Below, piece by piece: positions 50,294-59,592 of a DNA stretch of 64,000 nt. Positions within the stretch are counted from its first letter, which is position 1. Each line of letters opens with the position of its first letter. Both the position numbers and the translations under genes were made by a program. Source of the DNA: Paenibacillus timonensis (lineage in GTDB: Bacteria > Bacillota > Bacilli > Paenibacillales > Paenibacillaceae); contig NZ_WNZY01000002.1 of the NCBI RefSeq assembly GCF_009725205.1, positions 62,001 through 126,000 of the forward strand. Direction: 5' to 3'. The notes under the pieces were generated by a model. It was not told the origin of the DNA and searched no databases. It saw only the letters and a program-made list of their open reading frames with translations.

Positions 50294-51667
50294 TTATTGC
50301 GCATCCGCCGGACGAATCTGTCGGCTGCTAAACCGACGCTGGATCACGACCAGACGATACAGCAACAGGACGGCGGCTACGGCCAGGCCGGTAATGAGGC
50401 CAATCCAGTAGCCGTATGGGCCCTGCGGAGTGTAGTTGGCTAGGACGAAGCCAAACGGCAGCCCGATGACCCAATAGGCCAACAGAGAGATCCAGAAGCC
50501 GGGGCTAACGTCCTTGTACCCACGCAGCACGCCTTGCGTTGGCGTGGCGATGGCATCCGAGATCTGGAAGAAGATCGCATACACCAGAAAGTGCTTGATC
50601 AGCGAGACGACTTCGGGTTCGCTCGAATAGAGCTGCGCGACACCTTGGCGGAATAACAGCAACAGGACGGCGGTGGCCAAAGACAAGGCCGCGGCAGTCC
50701 CAATACCAAGGGCCGCGTATTGCCGGGCATCCTTCAGCCGGGAAGCGCCGGTCTCGAAGCCGACGAGGATCGTTAGCGCCAGACAGATGCTGAGCGGGAT
50801 CATATACAGCGTCGAGGCGAAATTGTTCGCCGCTTGATGAGCAGCGATCGTCAGCGTGTCGAATCGGCTCATCAGCAGCGTTACGGCGGCGAAAACGGCC
50901 GTCTCGAAGAAGATCGCGAAGCCGATCGGCACACCCAGTTTCATCAGTTCGCGCCATTTGGCCAGCGAGATGCGATGCAGCTTGCGAAAGACGCCGTATG
51001 AGGCGAACGGTTCTTGCCGATGTACGATCCACAAAGCGATTAGAAAGATGCACCAATACGTAAAGGCCGTGGCGATTCCGGAACCGATGCCGCCAAGACG
51101 AGGGAAGCCGCCGTGTCCAAATATAAGCAAGTATCCAGCGCCCACGTTTAGCGGGAGGGAGATCAGCGTAATCATCATCGATATCCGGGTTTGTCCCAGC
51201 GCATCGATAAACGAGCGCAGTACGATATAGCCGAACAACGGAACAATTCCCGTGGAAATCGCCACTAGGAAATAGAAGGCGACATGATGCACCTTGGGTT
51301 CCAGGTCCATCGTGTTCAGCAGGGGAGAGATCGAGAATGCCCCGACGAGCAGCACGACCAAGCTCACGGCCACCGACAACCATATTGCCTGGATGACGTG
51401 ATAGCCGACCTTGTTACTCTGACCGCCGCCAACCAATTGCGAAACGATGGGCGTGATGCCCATGAGGATCCCGCTAAGTCCGGTTTGTACCGGGATCCAA
51501 AGGCTTGAGCCGATGGCCGTACCCGCAAGGTCAGCCGGACTGGCATGGCCGGACATCATCGTATCGAAGAAGGTCATCAGGGACATCGTCACCTGGGTGA
51601 CCAGGATGGGGATCAAAATGCGTAAAAATTGCCCATATTTTTGTTTTAACGTGTATGTTTGATTCAT
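50294..51667 (-). CDS. MATE-family efflux protein (NorM-like)
   Basis: This 457-residue protein has twelve membrane helices in two MATE halves. The N-terminal LIPILVTQVTMSLMTFFDTMMSGHASPADLAG is diagnostic of the NorM branch, distinct from the other MATE protein at 25829. It exports cationic drugs with Na+ or H+. It is read in the same direction as the next gene upstream (52951), separated by a hairpin. No regulator is adjacent. Confidence 0.85.
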   Translation of the reverse strand: MNQTYTLKQKYGQFLRILIPILVTQVTMSLMTFFDTMMSGHASPADLAGTAIGSSLWIPVQTGLSGILMGITPIVSQLVGGGQSNKVGYHVIQAIWLSVAVSLVVLLVGAFSISPLLNTMDLEPKVHHVAFYFLVAISTGIVPLFGYIVLRSFIDALGQTRISMMITLISLPLNVGAGYLLIFGHGGFPRLGGIGSGIATAFTYWCIFLIALWIVHRQEPFASYGVFRKLHRISLAKWRELMKLGVPIGFAIFFETAVFAAVTLLMSRFDTLTIAAHQAANNFASTLYMIPLSICLALTILVGFETGASRLKDARQYAALGIGTAAALSLATAVLLLLFRQGVAQLYSSEPEVVSLIKHFLVYAIFFQISDAIATPTQGVLRGYKDVSPGFWISLLAYWVIGLPFGFVLANYTPQGPYGYWIGLITGLAVAAVLLLYRLVVIQRRFSSRQIRPADAQ

Positions 51668-51718
51668 AAGCCGACATATCTCCGATCCTCAAAGGGTTAC
51701 TTTACGTTCAAGCGAAAC

Positions 51719-51746
51719 CAAACCCGGGCAGAAAGGCCCGGGTTTG
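51719..51746 (-). terminator. Hairpin terminator downstream of the glycoside-hydrolase-like gene
   Basis: An 11-bp perfect stem CAAACCCGGGC/GCCCGGGTTTG sits between two minus-strand genes, giving a T-containing distal arm. Confidence 0.7.
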
Positions 51747-51763
51747 ATGGCTTTGCAGCATTA

Positions 51764-52951
51764 TTATTCATAAGCGACGCCGGAAGTATAACGGTTGGAG
51801 GCGTTCCACAACAGAAACTCATCCACCTTCATTTCCTTCAGCGCCCGGATTTGTTCTTCCACTTCATGTTTGCCGTATTTGATGTAATGTCCGCTTCCCA
51901 GCCAACTGGCGGTAAAGTCCTGAATCCAAGGCCGGATAATCGGCTGCTTTTCTCCCAACTCCGAAAGCTTTGTTTGCGTATCCTGTACCGCGCCCTTGAT
52001 CGTCTGATAAGGGGCTTTGTCGGGATCCTTGGCATTAAACCATCCGGTTGTGTAATGGCTTGGATAGATCATCGGACAAATCACGTCGACATTGTCGGAG
52101 ATTTTCACGAAATCCTGACCAATTCCTTCGGCCGCTGGCACCGATGCCGCGTATCCGAAGATATCCACCGAAACCCGGATCCCTAACGGTTCGAGCTCAT
52201 CTTTGGCATACTTGACGAAGGAGGAGACGGCGTCGACGCGGGTCATCTCACTTTTTGTATAGCTCAGACTATCCGCCCGTTTCTCAAAGCCTTCGGGGAA
52301 CCGAACGTAGTCAAATTGGATTTCCTTGAAGCCGAGCTTAGCCGCTTCCTTGGCGATGGCGATATTATAGTCCCAAACCTCTTTACTGTAGGGATTCACA
52401 AAGCTGTCGCCTTTGCCGTTGCTCCACACGGATCCATCCTTGTGACGGAACGAGAGCTCCGGATGCTTCTTGGCCAGAATCGTATCCTTAAACACCACGA
52501 TTCGGGCGATCGGATAAATATCATGCTTCTGCAAGCGAGCCATTAATGCATCGATGTCACGGATGAATGGCTGCGGTTTCCCCAATTTATTCAGCTCGGC
52601 GTTATCCGTCTTGTACGTGATATAACCCAGATCATCCTTGATATCGATCACCATCGCGTTCAGCTCGGTCTTGTCGACGAGATCGACCAGTTGGCTCATA
52701 CGGGATCCCCCGGCACTGTATGCAGTAACATAAATGCCTTTGACTTTGGGAGCGTCGACCTGAGGATCTTCTTTCAGATCGGATGGTTTGATAGGATTGT
52801 CCAGGCGCCCCTCCGCTAGATTCACCGAGAAGGTGTGGGTAACGGATGCCATCATGGAGTTCGCCGGTTCCATCCCCGCGGCTTGCTCCTGCGGCGCTGC
52901 TCCACTGCCTGTACTCAAGGCCAGAAGTAGTAGTGTCCAGATGATGTTCAT
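51764..52951 (-). CDS. Secreted putative glycoside hydrolase (DUF4015 family)
   Basis: The start is ATG 52951 (MNIIWTLLLLALSTGSGAA) with AAGGGAGAG upstream; it encodes a Sec signal peptide. The 395-residue protein has the DUF4015 TIM-barrel motifs: VKGIYVTAYSAGG, MVIDIKDDLGYITY, GFKEIQFDYVRFPEG and ISDNVDVICPMIYPSHY near the end. The family is grouped with GH-type barrels and may act on polysaccharide, but activity is unproven. It acts outside the membrane. It stands alone. Confidence 0.82.
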   Translation of the reverse strand: MNIIWTLLLLALSTGSGAAPQEQAAGMEPANSMMASVTHTFSVNLAEGRLDNPIKPSDLKEDPQVDAPKVKGIYVTAYSAGGSRMSQLVDLVDKTELNAMVIDIKDDLGYITYKTDNAELNKLGKPQPFIRDIDALMARLQKHDIYPIARIVVFKDTILAKKHPELSFRHKDGSVWSNGKGDSFVNPYSKEVWDYNIAIAKEAAKLGFKEIQFDYVRFPEGFEKRADSLSYTKSEMTRVDAVSSFVKYAKDELEPLGIRVSVDIFGYAASVPAAEGIGQDFVKISDNVDVICPMIYPSHYTTGWFNAKDPDKAPYQTIKGAVQDTQTKLSELGEKQPIIRPWIQDFTASWLGSGHYIKYGKHEVEEQIRALKEMKVDEFLLWNASNRYTSGVAYE

Positions 52952-53071
52952 GATATCTCTCCCTTGTTTGCAATCGCTACTTATTATATCGGAAGAACGG
53001 CCTTCAGAAGGAACAGGAATGTCACAATTGGTAAAAAGTTTCAGAGATTCATAGAAGAAAAAAACGCAAAA

Positions 53072-53107
53072 AAGTCGTTTCCTTTGCCGAAGCAAAAGAA
53101 ACGACTC
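53072..53107 (-). terminator. Terminator of the small gene at 53133
   Basis: On the minus strand AGTCGTTTC and its complement form the outer part of a stem of about 15 bp with a CTTCGG-type loop, followed by TTTTTT. Confidence 0.75.
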
Positions 53108-53132
53108 CGTCGTGCCTGTAAGCGTTACATAT

Positions 53133-53342
53133 TTAATGAAGAAACGCCGGGTTTTGATGCTCGCAGATGCTGAATTGAATAATCTCCAGCGCGTCCTGCG
53201 GTTCCAAGATGGTCATGCCATCCCGGAGGAGGATCGTCGAATTCAGTTCCCTTTGGTTCAGAAATAGCAACATATCCGGAAACCACTTCTTAACGATCTG
53301 TTCCAGTTTTACCGTTTCCATTTCCATTTCCACATCCATCAC
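53133..53342 (-). CDS. Small hypothetical protein, 69 residues
   Basis: I do not recognise a family. The protein starts MMDVEMEMETVKLEQIVKKW with AAAGGAAAGGG upstream and is followed by its own terminator, which supports a real gene. It is acidic at the N-terminus and predicted soluble; the middle (NSTILLRDGMTILEPQDALE) resembles small regulatory or ligand-binding beta folds. Confidence 0.6.
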   Translation of the reverse strand: MMDVEMEMETVKLEQIVKKWFPDMLLFLNQRELNSTILLRDGMTILEPQDALEIIQFSICEHQNPAFLH

Positions 53343-53465
53343 CCTTTCCTTTCAGAATCATTCACTGCGGAATCAATCCTAAATCGGAAAAGCAAAAAGC
53401 CTGTGAAATACGGGGTAAAGCTGAACCCTTTGAAGTTACAAAGGAACCGCTGTGATTATTATAAC

Positions 53466-53500
53466 AAAGAAGCAGCCGATTGGAAACGGCCGCTTCTTTC
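53466..53500. terminator. Hairpin downstream of yitT-like gene
   Basis: AAGAAGC-A-GCCG pairs with CGGC-C-GCTTCTT (one mismatch). T residues follow on both strands. Confidence 0.55.
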
Positions 53501-53510
53501 AGGAAAACGC

Positions 53511-54338
53511 TTAACGACGGCGGAACGAGCCCATTACCCCGACGGTTTCCACAATATTGACGAAGGCGCTGGAATCGGTTTGTTTGATGATTTCCCGCAG
53601 TTCCGCCAGTTCATAACGGGTTGTGACGGTCATCAGCATATCTTTTTCTTTATGGGAAAAAGCGCCCTGAGTCTTGATCAATGTCACGCCGCGGGGCAGC
53701 GACAATAGCCGCTCGAGCATCACTTCCGTTTTGTCGGTGATAATAAACAACGTCACTTTGATATGGCTGATATGGATCAGATCGACGACCTTGCCGGAAA
53801 TATAGATGGAGACCATCGAGGCCAAAGCCAGATCCCAATTCCCTTCCAGATAGCCCATCGCTAGAATGACGATGCCGTTAAGTCCGACAATGACGTTGCC
53901 GACCGGAAAATCGCGAAAGCGGGTTACGATCGAACCCACAATGTCGAATCCGCCGGACGAGCCGCCGACGCGGAACGAGATGCCGCTCCCGATGCCCACC
54001 AGCACACCGCCAAATACTGCCGAGAGCAGCGTATCCGATGACAAAAGCTTGTCCGGTGTCGGAATCAGGGCAATGAGCCAGGTCGTGGTCGCAACCGATA
54101 AGATGCTTAAACCGATAAACCGTCTCCCCAGCAAGAATAATCCGGCGATTAAAAGCGGCACGTTATATGCCAGATACATCGTACTGATGCTGAGCGGAGA
54201 AAAATAGGCGGTCAGCATCGCCAAACCGGACACTCCGCCGCTGAGCAAATGGAGCGGTACGAGGAACAGATTAAAACCCGCGGCGATCATGGCAGCCCCG
54301 AGCACAATGACTATTGCATTCCTAATTTCCTTAAACAC
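53511..54338 (-). CDS. YitT-family membrane protein (DUF161 plus DUF2179)
   Basis: This 275-residue protein has five or six N-terminal membrane helices with the family's GVSGLAML and GSGISFRVGGSSGGFDIVGS motifs. A C-terminal cytoplasmic DUF2179 domain follows from about residue 215 (PRGVTLIKTQGAFSHKEKDMLMTVTTR), a ferredoxin-like fold. YitT-type proteins are common in Firmicutes and of unknown function; some are linked to redox or nucleotide signals. It lies divergent from the DEAD-box gene. Confidence 0.82.
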   Translation of the reverse strand: MFKEIRNAIVIVLGAAMIAAGFNLFLVPLHLLSGGVSGLAMLTAYFSPLSISTMYLAYNVPLLIAGLFLLGRRFIGLSILSVATTTWLIALIPTPDKLLSSDTLLSAVFGGVLVGIGSGISFRVGGSSGGFDIVGSIVTRFRDFPVGNVIVGLNGIVILAMGYLEGNWDLALASMVSIYISGKVVDLIHISHIKVTLFIITDKTEVMLERLLSLPRGVTLIKTQGAFSHKEKDMLMTVTTRYELAELREIIKQTDSSAFVNIVETVGVMGSFRRR

Positions 54339-54608
54339 AATCTTTCACCTCACGAAAATAAAGGAAGTATCCCAACCCGCTTGCTGGTATTCCGTTTATA
54401 CTTTGTGCTATAATACTTGAGATGTTCTTGAGTAGGTACTCTTTTCCAGTTTTCAGACTAGACCTATGTAAAATTTACAGGCGGATTGGACAGCCTATAA
54501 ACGATTAAATTGAAGTTCAAAAGATGTTTTTTGAACAACCTTTTAAACGCTACTTAAGAATACCGTTAAGCCGGTGGAATGTCCACTATATAGAAGGAGC
54601 ATGATACA
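54339..54608 (+). promoter_or_regulatory. Leader and promoter region of the DEAD-box helicase gene
   Basis: TATAAT lies at 54409-54414, giving a 5' leader of about 185 bases. A hairpin GTTCAAAA/TTTTGAAC occurs at about 54515-54536. Long structured leaders are common for cold-inducible RNA helicase genes; no known riboswitch is recognised. Confidence 0.45.
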
Positions 54609-56198
54609 TTGAACACATTCACAGATTTCGGCCTAGAGCCTAAAGTATTGCAAGCCATTACGGAACTTGGATTTGAAGAAGCGACGCCGATTCAGGCCAA
54701 ATCGATCCCGATCGCTATGGCAGGGCGCGACATGATCGGACAGGCGCAAACCGGGACAGGAAAGACCGCAGCCTTCGGCTTGCCGCTCATTAACAAAATT
54801 CCTAAAGAAGAAGATCGTATCGTCGCACTGATTATGACGCCAACCCGCGAGCTGGCCATTCAGGTCGCCGAAGAAATCGGTAAGCTCTCCCGTTTTAAAG
54901 GTACGCGTTCTCTTCCCATCTACGGCGGACAAGACATCGTACGCCAAATTCGCGCTTTGAAGAAGAAGCCTCAAATTATTATCGGCACACCGGGCCGTTT
55001 GCTTGACCACATTAACCGGAAAACGATTAAACTTGACGATGTACAAACCGTCGTTCTCGACGAAGCCGACGAAATGTTGGATATGGGCTTCATGGAGGAC
55101 ATTCAATCGATCCTGAAGCTGGTGCCTGAAGAGCGTCAAACCATGCTGTTTTCCGCAACGATGCCGGCGAATATCCAGAAGTTAGCCCAACAATTCCTGA
55201 AGGATCCGGAGCATGTGTCGGTCATTCCGAAACAAGTTAGCGCCCCGTTGATTGACCAAGCGTACATCGAGGTTCAAGAACGCCAGAAATTCGACGCTTT
55301 GACCCGTTTGCTTGACATGGAATCGCCGGAGCTCGCGATCGTGTTCGGCCGGACGAAACGTCGTGTCGACGAATTGTCCGAAGCCCTGCAGAAACAAGGC
55401 TATTCCGCCGATGGTCTGCACGGCGACCTGTCGCAGAACCAGCGCGATAACGTGATGCGTAAATTCCGCGACGGAAGTATCGATGTGCTGGTTGCAACCG
55501 ACGTGGCCGCACGTGGTTTGGACGTATCCGGCGTGACCCATGTCGTGAACTTCGACCTGCCGCAGGATCCGGAAAGTTATGTGCATCGGATCGGCCGTAC
55601 CGGCCGTGCCGGCAAAGAAGGGGCGGCTTGGTCCTTCGTGACGCCGCGCGAAATCGATCACCTGCGCTTTATCGAGCGGATTACACGCCATAAGATCGCC
55701 CGCAAGCCGCTGCCGAGCATCGCTGAAGCGATTGAAGGCAAACAGCGCATTATTGCTGAGCGTTTGATTGAGCTGGTGGAGAACAATGAAATGAACGAAA
55801 ATAAAGGCATCGCGATCCAATTGCTGGAGCAATACGATTCGGTGAACCTGCTGGCAGCTGCATTCAAGTTGATTACAGGGGACAAGAACGAGAAAACCAA
55901 TGTTGAACTGACGCCGGAAGAACCGATTCGCGTGAAACGTCGCAATCCGGATATCCGTTCCAGCGGACGGAAGCCGTCGGGTTACGGCAACCGCACGGGC
56001 GGAGGCGGAGGCGGGGGCTACCGCCGCGATTCCCAAGGTGGCAGCCGCGGGGGTTACAACAAAGGCGGAGGCTATAGCCGCGATGGTGGACGCGACTCCT
56101 ACCGTTCTTCCGACCGCAAGCCACGGACCGGTTCGGGGGGCGGAGAACGCAGACCTTCTTCTTCCAAATACAATGACAACCCTTCGTTCGACAACTAA
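54609..56198 (+). CDS. DEAD-box ATP-dependent RNA helicase (CshA-like)
   Basis: This 529-residue helicase starts at TTG 54609 behind AAGGAG. The Q motif ([18 protein letters not shown]), motif I AQTGTGKT, Ia [33 protein letters not shown] and [10 protein letters not shown] are all intact. The C-terminal ~85 residues are glycine-, arginine- and serine-rich ([19 protein letters not shown]), an RGG-like RNA-binding tail typical of CshA and CsdA. It likely remodels ribosomal and messenger RNA, including at low temperature. A terminator follows. Confidence 0.92.
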   Translation: MNTFTDFGLEPKVLQAITELGFEEATPIQAKSIPIAMAGRDMIGQAQTGTGKTAAFGLPLINKIPKEEDRIVALIMTPTRELAIQVAEEIGKLSRFKGTRSLPIYGGQDIVRQIRALKKKPQIIIGTPGRLLDHINRKTIKLDDVQTVVLDEADEMLDMGFMEDIQSILKLVPEERQTMLFSATMPANIQKLAQQFLKDPEHVSVIPKQVSAPLIDQAYIEVQERQKFDALTRLLDMESPELAIVFGRTKRRVDELSEALQKQGYSADGLHGDLSQNQRDNVMRKFRDGSIDVLVATDVAARGLDVSGVTHVVNFDLPQDPESYVHRIGRTGRAGKEGAAWSFVTPREIDHLRFIERITRHKIARKPLPSIAEAIEGKQRIIAERLIELVENNEMNENKGIAIQLLEQYDSVNLLAAAFKLITGDKNEKTNVELTPEEPIRVKRRNPDIRSSGRKPSGYGNRTGGGGGGGYRRDSQGGSRGGYNKGGGYSRDGGRDSYRSSDRKPRTGSGGGERRPSSSKYNDNPSFDN

Positions 56199-56224
56199 GG
56201 TGAGTCTGTCATAATCTCAACAAA

Positions 56225-56258
56225 AAGAAGACGGAGAATCTCCGTCTTCTTCGTTTTT
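56225..56258. terminator. Bidirectional terminator
   Basis: A perfect 12-bp stem AAGAAGACGGAG and its complement with an AAT loop is followed by T-rich sequence. It separates the helicase from the yjcZ-like gene. Confidence 0.85.
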
Positions 56259-56263
56259 GTTCA

Positions 56264-56365
56264 TTACAGAAGGATCGTACGGCTCACGATAACGAGCAGA
56301 ATGAACAATACCAGAATCGTACCCGTAGAGGTCCAGAAACCTCCGCCATATCCTACACCGGACAT
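56264..56365 (-). CDS. YjcZ-family sporulation small protein
   Basis: This 33-residue protein starts MSGVGYGGGFWTSTG and continues as one hydrophobic helix (TILVLFILLVIVSRTILL). The MSGxGYGGGF start followed by a VLFILLxIV helix matches the YjcZ family of spore-associated small membrane proteins in Bacillales. AAAGGAGG is a near-ideal ribosome site. It is typically expressed late in sporulation, but no sigma-factor promoter was confirmed here. Confidence 0.8.
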   Translation of the reverse strand: MSGVGYGGGFWTSTGTILVLFILLVIVSRTILL

Positions 56366-56552
56366 GTGATAACCTCCTTTGATGATGTTGAAGTTTTGAA
56401 GTTACGGTATATACTATGGCACAGGGGCCCTCTTAGATTAGACGCTTACCCAAAGCAGAGCAAATTAGGCGCTGGAACGAGTTGGACGAATCATGTATAG
56501 TTAATATAGGCAGAGCTATTGCACTATACAATGCTTGAGAGGAGATCTTTAC

Positions 56553-57359
56553 TTGGAATACAAAGGTTTTATGGGTGGATTTTATAGAATCACCGAATGG
56601 ATTATGCGGATCGCCGGCAGTAACCTGTTGTGGTTGCTGTGTTCGTCGCCGTTTATGATCGTACTTGCGATGAAGCTGTTGCTGGTGCTGCAGTCGCCGA
56701 CTCCTCAGCCGGAGACGTTGACGATTTGGATTATGGGTATATTGGCACCGTTTACACTGTTTCCGGCAACCGCCGCTTTATTTTCCGTGACTCGGAAATG
56801 GGTGATGGGAGAAAGCGATTTGAGCATCATCAAAGTCTATTTCAAAGGATACAAGGAGAACTACAAGCAGAGCATGATCGGCGGCATTTTCTATACGGTT
56901 TTGTTTGCGATTATGTACGTGGATTATGAAGTCTACATGAACCAGATGAACAATCTGCAGATGATCGGCATGGTGATGCTGTTCTTCCTGTTGATTCTGT
57001 TCCTGTCTTTGTTTAACTTCTTTTCGCTTGTTGCACATTACCATCTTGGAGCGTTTCAACTGATCAAAAATGCAATCCTGTTCACCATTCTCCGGCCGTT
57101 CCGAACCTTGTCCACGCTCATTTGTGCGGGCGTACTTGGGTTTCTGACCTTACGCTTTGGCTGGTTGATCTTCTTTGGTTTTGGCAGCTTGACCGCATTC
57201 GTTGCGTTCTACAATTTCTATATTGCTTACAACAAGATACAGGAGAAGGTAGAGCGGATGCGCCAATCTGAAGATGCGTCGAATGTCAGCAATTCGGCAC
57301 AGGACGATGAGGATTTGGCCCTGGATTTGCCGACAAGCGAGGAGAAGGAAAAGGATTGA
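56553..57359 (+). CDS. YesL-family (DUF624) membrane protein
   Basis: The TTG at 56553 is chosen because AGAGGAG ends eight bases before it. The 268-residue protein has about six membrane helices and the DUF624 start MEYKGFMGGFYRITEWIMRI, ending in a long acidic C-terminal tail. YesL proteins often lie beside sugar ABC transporter genes and their role is unclear; none lies here. It precedes the 6S RNA gene. Confidence 0.82.
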   Translation: MEYKGFMGGFYRITEWIMRIAGSNLLWLLCSSPFMIVLAMKLLLVLQSPTPQPETLTIWIMGILAPFTLFPATAALFSVTRKWVMGESDLSIIKVYFKGYKENYKQSMIGGIFYTVLFAIMYVDYEVYMNQMNNLQMIGMVMLFFLLILFLSLFNFFSLVAHYHLGAFQLIKNAILFTILRPFRTLSTLICAGVLGFLTLRFGWLIFFGFGSLTAFVAFYNFYIAYNKIQEKVERMRQSEDASNVSNSAQDDEDLALDLPTSEEKEKD

Positions 57360-57401
57360 CTTTACGGCCTGACTTTACCATCATCTTCCTTGCCCGGTGA
57401 G

Positions 57402-57430
57402 TTTACAATTGCTTAACGAAGCCGTATAAT
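57402..57430 (+). promoter_or_regulatory. Promoter of the 6S RNA gene
   Basis: TTTACA at 57402-57407 and TATAAT at 57425-57430 are 17 bp apart, about seven bases before the predicted RNA start. Confidence 0.75.
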
Positions 57431-57436
57431 AGGTTT

Positions 57437-57690
57437 ACGTCCTGCGATGTGCGTTTCGATTTCTGTTATTTTGAACCAATGACGGTTATCTCGGGAGACC
57501 TATATTGCGCCATGGCTGAAAGGCCCTATCCATTGGATGCGGGGACTTCAAAAACGTCGCTGCGGTCACCCACCTGCGGGTGCAGGTTCGAGATAATGTA
57601 ATCGGACGGCATAGGCGGGTCTATGATGAAACATGTGAGCGGCACCTTGTACTCTTTTCATAAAGAAAAGGGACAAGGTGCTTTTTTTGT
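57437..57690 (+). ncRNA. ssrS: 6S RNA (RNA polymerase-sequestering)
   Basis: Between a clear promoter and a strong terminator there is no open reading frame, but the sequence has 6S-like landmarks. The 5' region reads CCTGCGATGTGCG, similar to the CTGAGATGTTCGC start of E. coli 6S; GGGAGACCTATATTG corresponds to the 5' central bubble; and CGGACGGCATAGGCGGG near 57612-57630 matches the 3' closing strand. CCTGC can pair with GCGGG at the ends. 6S RNA mimics an open promoter and binds sigma-A RNA polymerase in stationary phase. The terminator stem begins GCACCTTGT near 57641. A covariance-model search would settle it. Confidence 0.75.
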
Positions 57691-57692
57691 TT
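57641..57692 (+). terminator. Terminator of the 6S RNA gene
   Basis: GCACCTTGT and ACAAGGTGC with an inner CTTTTC/GAAAAG stem are followed by seven T residues. Confidence 0.85.
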
Positions 57693-57804
57693 GCGCCGAA
57701 ATGCGCATGCTCGCTTTTGTTTGTCATCCAAGAATGTTAAACTAATAATTAAGAAAACGCATACCCATGCAAATGGGGTCAGGAACGTGAAGGAGGAAGA
57801 ACCG

Positions 57805-58203
57805 TTGTCATTCAAGAGAACACTTACCGGCATTTTCCGCAGCCAGGAAGGAACCAGCGACCGCGCGAAAGTGCCCGAACTCAAAACCAGGTATTATTCA
57901 TTGTCCAAAGAGAAATGCTGGGAGGAAGTCTCCTCGACTTTGAAGAAAATCCCCGGCTATAAAGTTCTGCACGAGGTGCAGTCCGTTGGCGAGATTACGT
58001 TGGAGAAACGGACCAGCCTTGGGCGCGTGATGGATATCACCGTATCGATCGTATCCACCGGCCCGGTGCGAAGCGCGGTTGATATTTATTCCGCGACGCG
58101 TGGATCGATGGGAGACCTAGGCGCGAATTATCGCAACATCCTCCAGCTCTTCTCGGTGTTGGACAAGAAGCTGGCAGCTCACAAAGTGTCCTCGAACTTG
58201 TAA
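57805..58203 (+). CDS. DUF1499-like protein
   Basis: The TTG at 57805 (MSFKRTLTGIFRS) follows AGGAGG at eight-base spacing; the frame is open further upstream without a better start. The 132-residue soluble protein has a pattern like DUF1499: KTRYYSLSKEKCWEEVSSTLKKI then GEITLEKRTSLGRVMDITVSIV and a C-terminal DLGANYRNILQLFSVLD. Function is unknown. It is followed by a terminator shared with the convergent tpx gene. Confidence 0.65.
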   Translation: MSFKRTLTGIFRSQEGTSDRAKVPELKTRYYSLSKEKCWEEVSSTLKKIPGYKVLHEVQSVGEITLEKRTSLGRVMDITVSIVSTGPVRSAVDIYSATRGSMGDLGANYRNILQLFSVLDKKLAAHKVSSNL

Positions 58204-58220
58204 AATTCGTTAAGCAACGC

Positions 58221-58262
58221 CAAAAAAGCGAGCAGGGAGAATCCTCTCCTACTCGCTTTTCG
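58221..58262. terminator. Bidirectional terminator
   Basis: AAAAGCGAG pairs with CTCGCTTTT, extended inside by AGGGAGA/TCTCCT-type pairs, between two convergent genes. Confidence 0.75.
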
Positions 58263-58276
58263 TTTGGGCTCTGGAA

Positions 58277-58798
58277 TTAAGAGAGCAGCGCTTTAACGGC
58301 AGCTACCGGTTTTTCGTAATCCGGATGCTCCGTCATTTCCTTCAATACTTCCACGTATTGGATTTTGTTGTCTTTATCCAGTACAAACACGGCACGCATG
58401 TCGAGCGCGAACTCTTTGATCAGCACGCCATAGGCTTTGCCGAAGGAATTGTCTTTGTAATCCGACAAGGTGACCACCCGATCAACGCCGGCGGCACCGC
58501 ACCAGCGGGCTTGGGCAAATGGAAGATCGGCGCTGACGGTCAGGATAACCACGTCTTCGCCAAGGCCAGCGGCCTCTTGGTTAAATCGGCGCGTTTGCGC
58601 GTCGCAGACACCCGTATCGAGCGAAGGTACAACGCTGATCAGCTTGATTTTGCCGGTGTAGTCCTGCAGTGTTGCTTCTTCAAGCAGGTTTTTATTCAAG
58701 CGGAAATCGGGAGCCGTATCGCCGACTTTGAGTTCCGGGCCGATCAGCGTGATCGGATTGCCTTTAAATGTAGCTACATTTGCGCGTTCTTGGGCCAT
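58277..58798 (-). CDS. tpx: Thiol peroxidase
   Basis: The start is the second in-frame ATG (58798), spaced eight bases from AGGAGG; the first (58804) is too close. The 173-residue atypical 2-Cys peroxiredoxin has the peroxidatic cysteine in [11 protein letters not shown] (residue 65) and the resolving cysteine in [11 protein letters not shown] (residue 100). Tpx reduces lipid and hydrogen peroxides using thioredoxin in the cytosol. No redox regulator is adjacent. Confidence 0.93.
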   Translation of the reverse strand: MAQERANVATFKGNPITLIGPELKVGDTAPDFRLNKNLLEEATLQDYTGKIKLISVVPSLDTGVCDAQTRRFNQEAAGLGEDVVILTVSADLPFAQARWCGAAGVDRVVTLSDYKDNSFGKAYGVLIKEFALDMRAVFVLDKDNKIQYVEVLKEMTEHPDYEKPVAAVKALLS

Positions 58799-58905
58799 GT
58801 TCATTTCCTCCTAGACAGATGGATTTATTCACTCAAATTTAATTATAATCGTTTTGAAAAGAAAATGTCCAACATAAGGAAAAACCAAGGTAAAGGAAGG
58901 TTCCG

Positions 58906-59520
58906 ATGATTTTCATAAGATACGAAAACTGGAGAAGCTATCTGCGGTATTATCCCGTGACCTGCTTGCTCCTGGCTGCCAACATCATCATGTTTATCGT
59001 GTTGGCGGTGAATGGAGGATCGACGAATCCCTATACACTACTCAAGTTTGGAGCGTTGACCAATATTCCGGAATTAGCCGGCGAGAGCTGGCGATTGTTC
59101 TCCTCCATGTTCCTGCACCGGGGCTTTGATCACCTGTTCTCGAATTCCTTTGCGATCCTGGTGTTTGCGCCGCCGCTGGAGCGTCTGTTGGGTTGGTGGC
59201 GATACGCGTTGCTCTATTTGGGGAGCGGGCTCGTCGGGAACCTCATCAGCATGGGAATCTATCAGGTTGGTGCGGATGTTCATATCTCCGTAGGGGCTTC
59301 AGGCGCCGTCTATGGGGTCTATGGCGCATTTCTCTACATTGCTTTACTGCAGCGAAATCTGATGGATGAAAGCTCGCGTAAAACGCTATACAGCCTGCTC
59401 ATTATCGGCGTGATCTATTCGGTATTGGTTCCACAGATCAACCTGGCAGCTCATCTCGGCGGACTCGTTGGTGGTTTCTTTATCTACGGGTTGATTATCC
59501 GGTTGTTAAAACGGCGTTGA
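58906..59520 (+). CDS. Rhomboid-family intramembrane serine protease
   Basis: This 204-residue protein has six membrane helices with the rhomboid catalytic dyad: serine in SVGASGAVYG (Ser132) and histidine in AAHLGGLVGG (His183). The loop 1 signature ESWRLFSSMFLHRGFDHLFSN, with conserved His and Asn, is present. It cleaves substrates within the membrane; targets are unknown. GGAAGG precedes the ATG. It is followed by the LysR gene on the same strand, 72 bp later. Confidence 0.88.
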   Translation: MIFIRYENWRSYLRYYPVTCLLLAANIIMFIVLAVNGGSTNPYTLLKFGALTNIPELAGESWRLFSSMFLHRGFDHLFSNSFAILVFAPPLERLLGWWRYALLYLGSGLVGNLISMGIYQVGADVHISVGASGAVYGVYGAFLYIALLQRNLMDESSRKTLYSLLIIGVIYSVLVPQINLAAHLGGLVGGFFIYGLIIRLLKRR

Positions 59521-59592
59521 ACCTAAGGAGTGTAAATGGTACATTAAATTTAGAATAGGTTCGAGCACATGCGAAATGGAGCGATCAGATTC

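Noticed and set aside
50505-51383. 292-residue frame within the MATE gene on the same strand
   Set aside because: It is an out-of-frame Arg-rich shadow of an intact MATE gene.
55182-56036. 284-residue open frame antisense to the DEAD-box gene
   Set aside because: The helicase motifs on the plus strand are intact and the opposing frame has no family features.
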